From: Komagataeibacter sp. FNDCF1 | GTDB taxonomy: Bacteria; Pseudomonadota; Alphaproteobacteria; Acetobacterales; Acetobacteraceae | Length of the DNA: 64,000 bases | Direction: 5' to 3' | Assembly (NCBI RefSeq): GCF_021295335.1 | Contig: NZ_JAIWOT010000001.1 | Coordinates: 1,739,001 to 1,803,000, forward strand | Shown: in pieces, positions 1 through 7,228 of the stretch | Position numbering within the stretch: position 1 is the stretch's first letter | Layout of the letters: each line of letters begins with the position of its first letter | Notes under the pieces: model-generated | Told to the model about the DNA's origin: nothing | What the model saw: the letters and a program-made list of their open reading frames with translations, nothing else | Database searches by the model: none | Position numbers and translations under genes: made by a program

Positions 1-1332
1 GCTTCGGCCAACTCCCCGCACCAAGCCTCCGGAAAACCTGGCTCCGACTGGTGGCGTCTCTTTCGCTCGCCCCGGCTGGATGACCTCGTCACCGAGGCAC
101 TCCGGAACAACTGGTCGATCCAGGCAGCCCAGGCCAACCTGCGCAAGGCGGCCGAGGGACTCCATGCCGCCCAGGGCAGCCTGATGCCCCAGATCGACGC
201 CACCGGTAGCGAGGGGCGACAGGAATACGGGGCAGCCCTGTTCGGTCCCTGGGCCTGGACCTTCCCGGCCTTCTCCGCCTACTCGGCCGGTCTCGATGTT
301 TCCTACGATCCCGATATTTTCGGTGGCAACCATCGGCTGGTGCAACTGGCCGGCGCACAGAAGGACGCCGAACGGGAGCGCCGTGATGTCACGATGCTCC
401 TGGTGGTCGGCGACACGGTCCTGACCGCCTTCGAAGCGGCCTCGACAGCAGACCAGATCACCGTGATCCGCAGCGTGATCGACACCGACAGGGACACGCT
501 CCGGCTGGCGACACTCGCCTGGCAGGCGGGCAGGAGGCCCCGGCTGGATGTCGTGACCGCCGAAGCACAACTGGCGCACGACCAGTCTCTCCTGCCACCG
601 CTGGTCAATGCCCATGAAGCCGCGCGAACGGCGCTGGCCGTCCTGACCGGCCATTCGCCCGCCAACTGGACCGCACCGACCTTGACCCTCGCGTATTTCA
701 GCCTCCCGCCTGACATCCCTGTGGTGGTGCCATCCGAACTTGTGCATGCCCGGCCGGACATCATCGGCGCCGAAGCCATGATGCGCGCGGCGAATGCCGA
801 AATCGGCGTCCGGACCGCCGACCTCTATCCGCGACTGACCCTCAGCGCGGCCGTCGCCGCCGAGGGGCTGATGGGCGGCCCCGCCGGCGCGGCATGGCGC
901 CTGATCGGCGGAGCTGCTCTGCCACTGTTCCATGGCGGCACCCTGATGGCCCGGAAAAAACAGGCGGAAGAGGATTACCGGATCGCTTTCGATCATTACC
1001 AGTCGGTAGTCATCAACGGCTTTCGCGAAGTCGCCGATGGCCTGAACGGCCTGAAGAACGCCTCGACGGAACTGGACAACCAGCGACAGGCCCTGACCTC
1101 GGCCGACGATGCGCTGACCTTGAGCCAGGCCGGGTATCAGGCGGGCCGGGAGACCATCCTCCAGCCGATCAACGCCCGACGGCTCGTTCTGCTCGCGCGC
1201 CAGAACACAGTGCGGGCACAGACCGAGATGTTCCGTCAGACGGTACGGATCATGGTGGCGACGGGCGGTGGCCTGGCCGACGTCCATGTCACACCCGATC
1301 AGTGGCGATCTGTCCGGCTCGCGGCGCGATGA
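1..1332 (+). CDS. RND efflux outer membrane factor, NodT/OprM type (5' end outside window)
   Basis: This protein forms the outer-membrane channel of a tripartite RND export system. The reading frame is open from base 1, so the start lies upstream; about 443 residues are visible against roughly 480-500 for a full NodT-type protein. The visible N-terminus (DWWRLF, LVTEAL, IQAAQANLRKA) matches the family's first helical repeat. A second repeat starts around HARPDIIGAEAMMRAANAEI and is followed by LYPRLTLSAAV, the usual duplicated architecture. The signal peptide and any lipobox are off the window. The stop overlaps an ATGA at 1329 that would start the next gene of an intact operon, but that frame stops after four codons, where the phage-like insertion begins. 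The partner adaptor and pump resume at 8.3 kb. Confidence 0.9.
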   Translation, partial: ASANSPHQASGKPGSDWWRLFRSPRLDDLVTEALRNNWSIQAAQANLRKAAEGLHAAQGSLMPQIDATGSEGRQEYGAALFGPWAWTFPAFSAYSAGLDVSYDPDIFGGNHRLVQLAGAQKDAERERRDVTMLLVVGDTVLTAFEAASTADQITVIRSVIDTDRDTLRLATLAWQAGRRPRLDVVTAEAQLAHDQSLLPPLVNAHEAARTALAVLTGHSPANWTAPTLTLAYFSLPPDIPVVVPSELVHARPDIIGAEAMMRAANAEIGVRTADLYPRLTLSAAVAAEGLMGGPAGAAWRLIGGAALPLFHGGTLMARKKQAEEDYRIAFDHYQSVVINGFREVADGLNGLKNASTELDNQRQALTSADDALTLSQAGYQAGRETILQPINARRLVLLARQNTVRAQTEMFRQTVRIMVATGGGLADVHVTPDQWRSVRLAAR

Positions 1333-1502
1333 CCGGCATCTGATGCACGTTCGGCCTCCAATGTCCGGACTTTCCAGCCCTTTAGGTACGTATATCCGCG
1401 TAGAACAATAACTTCGGGAGATATCTGTGCGACGCTTCTTCGTCCCCTGGCACCATGCCACCGCTCTCGCGGTTGTCACTGGACAGTAGGAACTGAACTT
1501 GG

Positions 1503-1601
1503 AGGTTATCCGGGATTATATGGGCCAGACCGGGATTTCGTGTTCCCGACGCCGGTTTCCTGCGGGGTCTGGCGATTGCGCGGTTAAGGTGTGGATAACT
1601 C
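1503..1601. other. Nested long-range stems (possible structured RNA)
   Basis: An outer stem pairs 1503-1511 with 1593-1601 (core GTTATCC/GGATAAC, one G-U). An inner stem pairs 1524-1531 with 1566-1573 (GCCAGACC/GGTCTGGC). Inside are a small GGGA/TCCC hairpin and a CCG/CGG hairpin. A multi-branch fold of this kind can occur by chance in GC-rich DNA, and no promoter was identified. Confidence 0.25.
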
Positions 1602-1692
1602 GCCATGACAGACAAAATGGAACATGGCGCGACCGATGGCGGGTTAAGACAGTTGAAATGGAACCAGCGGCTTGGGCGTTCTTACACTCTCT

Positions 1693-1717
1693 TAGAGGCT
1701 TCTAGGGGAAGCCTTAT
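1693..1717. other. Hairpin with 5-nt loop
   Basis: AGGCTTC (1696-1702) and GAAGCCT (1708-1714) flank the loop TAGGG. The stem extends outward to 1693/1717 with one G-U pair. The right arm also takes part in a competing palindrome at 1711-1725 (GCCTTAT-G-ATAAGGC), so two folds are mutually exclusive. Confidence 0.4.
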
Positions 1718-1938
1718 GATAAGGCCACGAATGGCGGATTATGGGGCTTAAGAGGGCGTTTGCATCATGATGATGATGCCTGATTGTTTAGGAAGCATGG
1801 CGGCTCAAATGGGCCGTTTCGCATTTGTCAGGTTTGCAATTGGTGCCAAAATCCAAAAAATAAATAATATACAACAAAAACATATAGTTATCTCGATTAG
1901 CGCGCAAACAGGTTTCGAAACGCAAATTTCAAAAAAAT

Positions 1939-1987
1939 GTAGATATATTCTATAATCCTCTGACATAAGCATGCCAGAGGAATCTAC
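1939..1987. other. Two-tier hairpin
   Basis: TCCTCTG (1956-1962) pairs with CAGAGGA (1975-1981) around a 12-nt loop containing GCATGC. Immediately outside, GTAGAT (1939-1944) pairs with ATCTAC (1982-1987), leaving an 11-nt bulge on the left side only. Confidence 0.35.
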
Positions 1988-2040
1988 GGAATAATGCCCC
2001 CTCATGAGCCATGCCATAATGTAAACAAAACACGAACATG

Positions 2041-2321
2041 CAAGTTGCAAAGAATGCAACTTGATCATAGTCTCGTTAAGCAAAGAAATGCCGCCGGAAG
2101 GGTTGTTGTGGCGCGAGGGTTCGCAACGGCTGCGAACCCTCTTCGCACTACAGTCGCAAGTTGGATTTGCAATCATTTCAAATCCACTGGTCTAGTATCG
2201 TCGATATGGAGACTTTCTGCGTGACGTTGGATGGTTTGCAACGGTTGCAAACCATCCCGGAGCAGAGACGCAGCACGATATACAACCGTAGGTCGTGGGT
2301 TTGCACAGCGTGCAAACCCAC
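2041..2321. repeat. Array of five related palindromes with 5-nt centres
   Basis: Five inverted repeats share one design, a 9-12 bp arm ending in (T/C)GCA, a centre of exactly 5 nt, then the complementary arm. They lie at 2041-2063 (loop AAGAA), 2115-2141 (ACGGC), 2162-2186 (ATCAT, one mismatch), 2229-2257 (ACGGT) and 2295-2321 (CAGCG). The arms follow a consensus near TGGGTTTGCA, and deviations are compensated on the other arm (for example GGTTCGCA with TGCGAACC). Centre-to-centre spacings are 76, 46, 69 and 65 bp. Preserved pairing with changing sequence suggests selection on folding, in RNA or single-stranded DNA. No protein family explains the array. Confidence 0.8.
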
Positions 2322-2392
2322 ATTTTCCTTGACGCCGAGAATCTTCCCTTTGTAGGGTGCGTGTCAGGGCGTAGAAACCCTTGCAGGCGGCA

Positions 2393-2431
2393 GGCGTCGC
2401 CCGGTAGCTTTTGCTATCACGACGCCATTTT
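2393..2431 (+). terminator. Rho-independent-type terminator
   Basis: GGCGTCG (2393-2399) pairs with CGACGCC (2420-2426). An inner GGTAGC/GCTATC hairpin has a TTTT loop, and ATTTTT follows on the plus strand. The position, just downstream of the palindrome array, would end a plus-strand transcript crossing that array. Confidence 0.5.
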
Positions 2432-2603
2432 TGTGTCCACGTTACGGGCATCATAGCGCGAGATACTTCGCCGGGAGGCGATGGCGTATGTCCAGGGCGA
2501 AAGCCTAAAGGTCATCGTGCCGTTCCTGCAGCGGTTTCTAACTCCCGGCGGCGCTCGTGGTGAGCGCTGCCAATGCCTTAGAAAGCATATGCAGGATATC
2601 ACC

Positions 2604-2885
2604 ATGCTTAAGATTGAGATTTGCCCAGAATACCCGCATCAGAGCCTTAGTAGCTGCACGTCCATGCTGGATATGCTGGCAGATATGTTTGCTGCTACCG
2701 AAGACCTGAATACCCTTGGTTCCAATGGTATTGCCGGTATCTGCATGACGCTGAATTCCATCAGTGAGGCCCTGTCCACCATCCGCGACACCATCGAGAG
2801 CGAACGGGATGGGCGCATCACAGGGAATGATGTTGCACCCTCGCTAACCCAACCCAGAAAACGCCGGTCTTCCGCCGCTGCGTGA
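2604..2885 (+). CDS. Small phage-region protein of unknown function
   Basis: This 93-residue protein starts MLKIEICPEY. The ATG at 2604 is preceded by AGGA about 8 bases upstream; the frame is open further up, but that upstream part overlaps hairpins and lacks a ribosome site. The body is a short helical-looking segment (SMLDMLADMFAAT, ICMTLNSISEALSTIRDTI) followed by a basic tail (QPRKRRSSAAA). No family was recognised. It is closed by a strong terminator and sits just before the Mu-type HTH gene, so a small accessory or regulatory role in the Mu-like element is possible but not shown. Confidence 0.55.
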   Translation: MLKIEICPEYPHQSLSSCTSMLDMLADMFAATEDLNTLGSNGIAGICMTLNSISEALSTIRDTIESERDGRITGNDVAPSLTQPRKRRSSAAA

Positions 2886-2900
2886 CAGCAAACATGACAG

Positions 2901-2932
2901 GGCGACCCGGCAGGCGGGTCGCCTTCTTTCTT
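2901..2932 (+). terminator. Rho-independent terminator
   Basis: GGCGACCCG (2901-2909) and CGGGTCGCC (2915-2923) form a perfect 9-bp stem with loop GCAGG, followed by TTCTTTCTT. It ends the small gene at 2604-2885. Confidence 0.85.
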
Positions 2933-2933
2933 G

Positions 2934-3530
2934 ATGGGTCTGGATATGGATTTTTTTGATCAGGACAGCTTTGATCTGGCAGCGGGCATATCCGCTGCGC
3001 AACTCGCCTGCATGCAGCGGCGCATCCGTTATCTTGAGGCCGCACTGGCACAGGTGACAGGGTGCAACGGGGCGCTTCGGGAATGGTTCTCGGCTGCTGA
3101 ACTTATCCGATATGGTCTGCCGGGGCTACCTGTAACAGCTTCGGGCCTGACCCGGCATGCACGGGCACATGAATGGGAATACCGTATTGCGCCGGGACCG
3201 CGCGGTGAACGGATGGAATACCATTTCACTTCCCTTCCTCAACGCGCATTTGACGAGATGCTGGCCCGGATATTGCGGAGTGCCGCACAGGTGCATGACA
3301 TGGCGGAACTCGTCCCCAACATTCCCCGCCCTGCACGGCCATCCAGTGACCGGCGGCGATCGGAACCGACGCCGCAATGGCTTCTGCCACTCATGCGGAT
3401 ATTGCGTCAGGAACCTATGCCCATAGGGCAAGCCGTCAAACTTCTGCCGCCGGATATCGCCACCGGCCACAGGCCAGATATTCAGGAAGTGGTGCAGAAA
3501 TTACGTGAGATAGGGTTATTGGCGGGGTAA
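2934..3530 (+). CDS. Mu-type HTH DNA-binding protein (MuA N-terminal/repressor-like)
   Basis: About residues 45-100 match the Mu-type winged DNA-binding domain found at the N-terminus of MuA transposase and in Mu repressors: REWFSAAEL, GLPGLPVTASG, a WEYRIAPGPRG wing and a final YHFTSLP. At 198 residues it lacks the DDE catalytic core of MuA, so it is a stand-alone regulator or transposase-derived protein. The N-terminus carries a short coiled-coil-like stretch (QLACMQRRIRYLEAALAQV). The C-terminal 60 residues look like a further small helical domain. ATG codons at 2934 and 2946 are both possible, and neither has a strong ribosome site. It may bind the element's end repeats; this is inference. 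Confidence 0.65.
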   Translation: MGLDMDFFDQDSFDLAAGISAAQLACMQRRIRYLEAALAQVTGCNGALREWFSAAELIRYGLPGLPVTASGLTRHARAHEWEYRIAPGPRGERMEYHFTSLPQRAFDEMLARILRSAAQVHDMAELVPNIPRPARPSSDRRRSEPTPQWLLPLMRILRQEPMPIGQAVKLLPPDIATGHRPDIQEVVQKLREIGLLAG

Positions 3531-3539
3531 ATGTAAGAA

Positions 3540-3934
3540 ATGAAATCAAAGAATATTCGCCTATTAACATATCTCGATATTGGCTCCATCCTTAATATGA
3601 AAATGAAAAAATACATAAAAAAAGGACTTCAACCAAAACATGGAGGCGACCGATCAAAATTACATGACAAAAAAAGACGCGATTTGCAGGATTTATGTCA
3701 ATAAAAATGGGTATGTCTGAAAGGTCTATCTATGATCATCTTAAAATATACAAAAAATTAGATAAACGCCCTCGTAAGATGCTCAAGAAAACATGGGTAG
3801 CCAATAATAGGAAGATTCTGGCCTACATTGCCAGCGCCCCACCGGACAGGCAGATGGCAATGGCCAAGATGATTCATGACCATCTAGACATAAAATCGCT
3901 GCCGGAACCTCTGGTTAAGATTATGGACGAATAA
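3540..3934 (+). pseudogene. ParB/KorB-like HTH gene with a frameshift
   Basis: The frame from ATG 3540 ends ...QPKHGGDRSK...LQDLCQ and stops near 3704. In another frame the sequence continues as MSIKMGMSERSIYDHLKIYK and ends in IASAPPDRQMAMAKMIHD. HGGDR, then GMSERSIYDHLKIY, then a Pro-Pro-Arg-Gln helix is the order seen in ParB/RepB-type HTH domains carried by some Mu-like phages. A single frameshift near 3690 would rejoin the halves. The second half could also be translated alone from ATG 3695 (79 residues). Base composition is AT-rich compared with the neighbours. Confidence 0.5.
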
Positions 3935-3958
3935 ACCCCAATCAACAGAAATAAACAT

Positions 3959-3989
3959 GGCGGATCGCTTGTCACGATCCGCCTTTTTT
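3959..3989 (+). terminator. Rho-independent terminator
   Basis: GGCGGATCG (3959-3967) and CGATCCGCC (3975-3983) with a 7-nt loop, followed by TTTTTT. It ends the ParB-like gene. Confidence 0.9.
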
Positions 3990-4037
3990 GTTTGATATAC
4001 TCGATCAACGCATGAGCATCGGGACAATCAACAGGCC

Positions 4038-4763
4038 ATGAGCAAGGGAAAACATAGCGCCTACCAGAACGAATTCATCCGTGACTTTATCGCGGCCAAT
4101 GTCCATCACATGACGATTGATGCGTTACGGAGCGGGCTACTTGGGGCATTCCCTGGACATGACATTCCATCCCGCTCGTCACTGGGGCGATATGTGGCAG
4201 CGCTTCCCAAAAAGTATCCCCGTCTTACCGAACGCCACCCGGCATTTCGTGATCATGCTGTCCGGGCGCTTGTCGATACCTGGAGCCAACAGCATATGAC
4301 GGTGGATGAAATAGGTGCCGCGCTGGCAGCGCAATATCCAGACAAAGAAATGCCGTCCCGTTCATCCTTATGGCGCTATCTGGCTGCCACGGGACGCACG
4401 GGAAAATGGGCAAATTGGTCCCGGCATCCGCAAGCCCAAGCATATTTGCATGATGCTGACCCAAGCCTGTCGATCAGGGAACTGCGAAAAGGTCTGTCGG
4501 CCGTGCTGCCTCCCGACAAGGTGCCGGAGCGGTCGGCAATCAGTCGGTGCCTACAAAAGGCAGGGGGCAAGAAAGAACGGGCCAATACCATTTCAGCCCA
4601 CGTGCGTGAACTGGTTGACGATATGGTTTATGCTTGTTCCATTGATACAATCAGGAAGGCGTTGACGGCTTCATTGCCTGACGCGATGGTTCCGTCACGT
4701 TCTGCCTTGGGCCGGTATGTGAAGAAGGTGCGTGACAGCCTGAAACAGGCGCATGCGGCCTGA
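4038..4763 (+). CDS. Protein of four tandem HTH-like repeats (PSRSALGRY motif)
   Basis: This 241-residue protein is made almost entirely of four diverged repeats of about 45-50 residues, at roughly 12-55, 68-116, 128-176 and 185-233. Each has a helix, a (S/T)(I/V)(D/R)xx(R/I)xxL element, a (F/Y/L)P step and then a signature: DIPSRSSLGRYV, EMPSRSSLWRYL, KVPERSAISRCL, MVPSRSALGRYV. The signature resembles the recognition helix of small phage HTH proteins such as the Mu Gp27/DUF3486 type, where one copy is usual. A multi-site or DNA-wrapping protein is possible. It has its own terminator and lies between the ParB-like gene and the Mor-type activator. No known four-repeat family was recognised. 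Confidence 0.65.
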   Translation: MSKGKHSAYQNEFIRDFIAANVHHMTIDALRSGLLGAFPGHDIPSRSSLGRYVAALPKKYPRLTERHPAFRDHAVRALVDTWSQQHMTVDEIGAALAAQYPDKEMPSRSSLWRYLAATGRTGKWANWSRHPQAQAYLHDADPSLSIRELRKGLSAVLPPDKVPERSAISRCLQKAGGKKERANTISAHVRELVDDMVYACSIDTIRKALTASLPDAMVPSRSALGRYVKKVRDSLKQAHAA

Positions 4764-4798
4764 CACTCATCCAGTCCGATTTTTATCCATGACCACTG

Positions 4799-4830
4799 CA
4801 ACCGGCATTATTCCAATGGCCGGTTTTTTT
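4799..4830 (+). terminator. Rho-independent terminator
   Basis: AACCGGC and GCCGGTT form a stem (about 4800-4825) with a 12-nt loop and a run of T residues. It ends the four-repeat gene. Confidence 0.85.
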
Positions 4831-4900
4831 GTCCCTACAGGCCGTTCTGGCGTTTTGGGGTATCCGACGTGGGAAGCGGCATTAAAACCGCTGTAGCCCC

Positions 4901-4954
4901 CTCTTAAAGCCTCTTATGAGTCTCTTAAAAACACATGCGCACCGCATGGGTGCG
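4901..4954 (+). promoter_or_regulatory. CTCTTA direct repeats and hairpin upstream of the Mor-type gene
   Basis: CTCTTA occurs at 4901-4906, 4911-4916 and 4922-4927, spaced 10 and 11 bp and therefore on one face of the helix. A CGCACC-GCATG-GGTGCG hairpin follows at 4938-4954. This lies about 100 bp ahead of the Mor-type activator gene and looks like a protein-binding control region. The bound factor is unknown. Confidence 0.4.
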
Positions 4955-5050
4955 AAGTATTCAGAATGTAGAAGACCATAGGGGCGACAAGTCGGACATG
5001 ACATACTTCTTGCGCTTGGTGTTCTATGCTGGAAGCAGAGAGGAGCACCC

Positions 5051-5449
5051 ATGCCTTCCAACATCACATCGCAAAAATGCCCCGATGTCCATGACCTGAC
5101 TGGCGCTGATTTTCTCGTCCGGCTTATCGGCTATGATGACACCGTGCGGCTTCTGGAGGAAGCCCGGGGTGAGCGGATATACATCCCCAAAAAAAGAATG
5201 CCGTCCAAAGGGCTTTGCGGCTTGCAGAAGATTTTAAGTCCCGGCTCCATTTCCGCGCTATCGGAAGTCCTGGGGGGAAATTACTACCGGGTGCCTTTTG
5301 CCCGCCGTTTCATGATTACCCACTATCATGACATGGGCATGAAGCCTGCTGATATCGTGCGACGCGTTGGCGTTACGCGGGCGTGGGTCGGAAAAGTCAT
5401 CCAGGGAGTAGAAAGAGGCAACCAGCGCCTTACGAAAAAGGCGGCGTGA
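5051..5449 (+). CDS. Mor/C-type transcription activator (Mu middle/late gene activator family)
   Basis: In Mu, Mor and C switch on middle and late genes by binding as dimers. The 132-residue length fits. The order of features also fits: an N-terminal dimerisation part with RIYIPKK, then GGNYYRVPF, then a C-terminal HTH (MGMKPADIVRRVGVTRAWVGKVI) and a basic tail. A good ribosome site (GAGGAG) lies 7 bases before ATG 5051. The stop is 3 bp from the head protease start, so the activator is co-transcribed with structural genes. In Mu these regulators lie far from the head genes, so this arrangement is compacted. Confidence 0.65.
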   Translation: MPSNITSQKCPDVHDLTGADFLVRLIGYDDTVRLLEEARGERIYIPKKRMPSKGLCGLQKILSPGSISALSEVLGGNYYRVPFARRFMITHYHDMGMKPADIVRRVGVTRAWVGKVIQGVERGNQRLTKKAA

Positions 5450-5452
5450 CGC

Positions 5453-6172
5453 ATGACGACCGCAACCCAACTCCTTGAACTGCCTGTTACCGGTAAGAAC
5501 GTACCGGACTGGATACACCTGGTCCCGGCTGGCACATTCACCGGAGAGGACGGGCGTGGCCCGTTCATCCTGTCGGACCCTGCCAGCGTTATCAGCCGGT
5601 CCCTTCCCGAAGGCGGCAGGCCCATTCCACTCGATTATAACCACGCGGCACACAACGCGGCGGCAACCGGCGCACCTGCTCCCGCCGCCGGATGGATCAC
5701 CCAGCTTGAGAGCCGCGAAAACGGCATCTGGGGCAAGGTGGAGTGGACCGCAAATGGCCGCAAGGCTGTGGCCGCGCGTGAATACCGCTTCATCTCTCCC
5801 GGCCTGCGCACGGACACGGGCAAGCATGTGACTGCGATCGTGAGCGCCGCCCTGTGCAATATGCCGAATTTTGGCGAACTGACCCACCTCAACACACGCG
5901 GAAAGCGGGAAGACGCAGCCGCCCCCGATGCACGGATGGAGCATTTTCTCGGGCGTATCTGCGAAATCCTGAAACTTCCCCCGACATCACATGACGAGCA
6001 GGCGCTTGATGCTGTCAGGAAACTGGCGTCATTCCGGCACAACCAGATACCGGGCAAGGCTGCCGATCCCAAGACGGACAGCGGGCCAGCGGGGCGCGCT
6101 TTCGAGGATAAATCCAACACCGAAGTCCGCATTGACCGCCTGATTGGCCTGACCAGCCCCGATATTCGATAA
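5453..6172 (+). CDS. Mu-like phage head maturation protease (gpI family)
   Basis: This is a scaffold/protease of the Mu gpI family, which cleaves the scaffold during prohead assembly. Visible family features are WIHLVPAGTFTGEDGRGPF near the start, IPLDYNHAA around residue 62, AAGWITQL, and REYRFISPGLR with the following valine-rich strand. The protein has 239 residues, while full Mu-type gpI proteins are about 350, so the C-terminal scaffold part may be shortened. The gene starts 3 bp after the activator and is followed after 21 bp by the major head gene, the usual I-T order. Confidence 0.8.
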   Translation: MTTATQLLELPVTGKNVPDWIHLVPAGTFTGEDGRGPFILSDPASVISRSLPEGGRPIPLDYNHAAHNAAATGAPAPAAGWITQLESRENGIWGKVEWTANGRKAVAAREYRFISPGLRTDTGKHVTAIVSAALCNMPNFGELTHLNTRGKREDAAAPDARMEHFLGRICEILKLPPTSHDEQALDAVRKLASFRHNQIPGKAADPKTDSGPAGRAFEDKSNTEVRIDRLIGLTSPDIR

Positions 6173-6193
6173 CCGCAAGGACAAACATCTTCA

Positions 6194-7225
6194 ATGATGA
6201 TCAATGACGCCAATCTTGGCACGTTTTTTACCCGGCTGAACATTGTCTTCAACAAGGCTCTGGTCAATGCGCAGTCTCACTACAGCGACATTTCCATGAT
6301 CGTGCCGAGTTCGACCGGCGCGGAATCCTATGCATGGCTCACCAACTTCCCCGGCCTTCGGGAGTGGGTCGGGCAGCGCGTCGTGACGCGGCTGGGATCG
6401 CGCCGGTTCGATATCGTCAACAAGACGTGGGAGAGCACGCTTTCCATCAGCCGCAATGATCTGGAAGATGACCAGTACGGCATCTATGCCCCGATTCTTC
6501 AAAACATGGCCTATATGGCTGCATCGCATCCTGATGAACTGATCTTTGCGCTCCTGGCTGAAGGCCTGGTCAATCGCTGTTATGATGGGGAGACATTCTT
6601 CAGCACGCAGCACCCGGTAGGCGTGAATGGCGCAAAGAAACCCACGCTTGTATCCAATGTGTTCGGGGCGGGAAACTGCGCACCATGGTTCCTGCTGGAT
6701 TGCTCCAGGCCGATGCGGCCCGTCATCTTCCTGTCCCGCAGGCCGGTGGAATTCGTGTCCAAGACGGATCTTACCGCCGGGAATGTCTTCTATAACAACG
6801 AATACGTGTTCGGCGCCAGCGCCCGCTACAATGTCGGGTATGGGCTGTGGCAGCTGGCCTACGCCTGCACGGACCCGCTGACCCCTTACAACTATGCCGT
6901 TGTCCGCGCCGCGATGATGAGCCAGAAATCGGATGAGGGGCGACCGCTGGGGATCAAGCCCACGCATCTGGTCACAACGCCGGGCAACGAAAACGCGGCC
7001 CTGCGCCTGCTGCGCTCCCAGACGATTGAAGCCACGACCAACGAATGGGCGAACACGGCGGAGCCGATCATTACCCAGTTCCTGCTTGGCGCGAAGAATG
7101 CCCAGGCGTCGTGGGGCAACATCTCCGACTTCCTGTCTCCTGCCACGACCTATGGAACAGGCGCGGGAACCACGGCGGACGGCAAGCCGCCTTCCATGGC
7201 GACATCAACCCCGACAGGCTCGTGA
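6194..7225 (+). CDS. Mu-like major head subunit (gpT family)
   Basis: This is the major capsid protein of Mu-like phages. The N-terminus MINDANLGTFF, the WLTNFPGLREWVGQR block and the SISRNDLEDDQYG segment are typical of the gpT family, as is the later THLVTTPGNENAALRLL. At 343 residues the length is in range. Two ATGs (6194, 6197) are usable; the first follows CGCAAGGAC at a fair distance. The last 40 residues are rich in Gly, Thr and Pro and may differ from the family end. The gene lies directly after the protease. Confidence 0.8.
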   Translation: MMINDANLGTFFTRLNIVFNKALVNAQSHYSDISMIVPSSTGAESYAWLTNFPGLREWVGQRVVTRLGSRRFDIVNKTWESTLSISRNDLEDDQYGIYAPILQNMAYMAASHPDELIFALLAEGLVNRCYDGETFFSTQHPVGVNGAKKPTLVSNVFGAGNCAPWFLLDCSRPMRPVIFLSRRPVEFVSKTDLTAGNVFYNNEYVFGASARYNVGYGLWQLAYACTDPLTPYNYAVVRAAMMSQKSDEGRPLGIKPTHLVTTPGNENAALRLLRSQTIEATTNEWANTAEPIITQFLLGAKNAQASWGNISDFLSPATTYGTGAGTTADGKPPSMATSTPTGS

Positions 7226-7228
7226 CCC

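Larger units (their letters stand above)
1341..2603. other. Non-coding, stem-loop-rich left part of the Mu-like element
   Basis: No open frame here has a convincing start, ribosome site or family signature. The stretch is dense in inverted repeats, listed separately: 1503-1601, 1693-1717, 1939-1987, an array at 2041-2321, and a terminator-like hairpin at 2393-2431. The region 1780-2040 is markedly AT-rich. Confidence 0.5.

Noticed and set aside
1339-1345. Left end of the Mu-like element at TGATGCACG
   Set aside because: It does not match the right-end repeat TGTTGCGGGACA and the 5-bp flanks differ, so the true left end is probably deleted.
1499-1705. 68-residue open frame over the structured region
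   Set aside because: No family signature and composition typical of random frame; it overlaps paired stems.
2041-2321. CRISPR array
   Set aside because: The units are palindromes of variable sequence with unequal spacing, there is no constant direct repeat and no cas gene.
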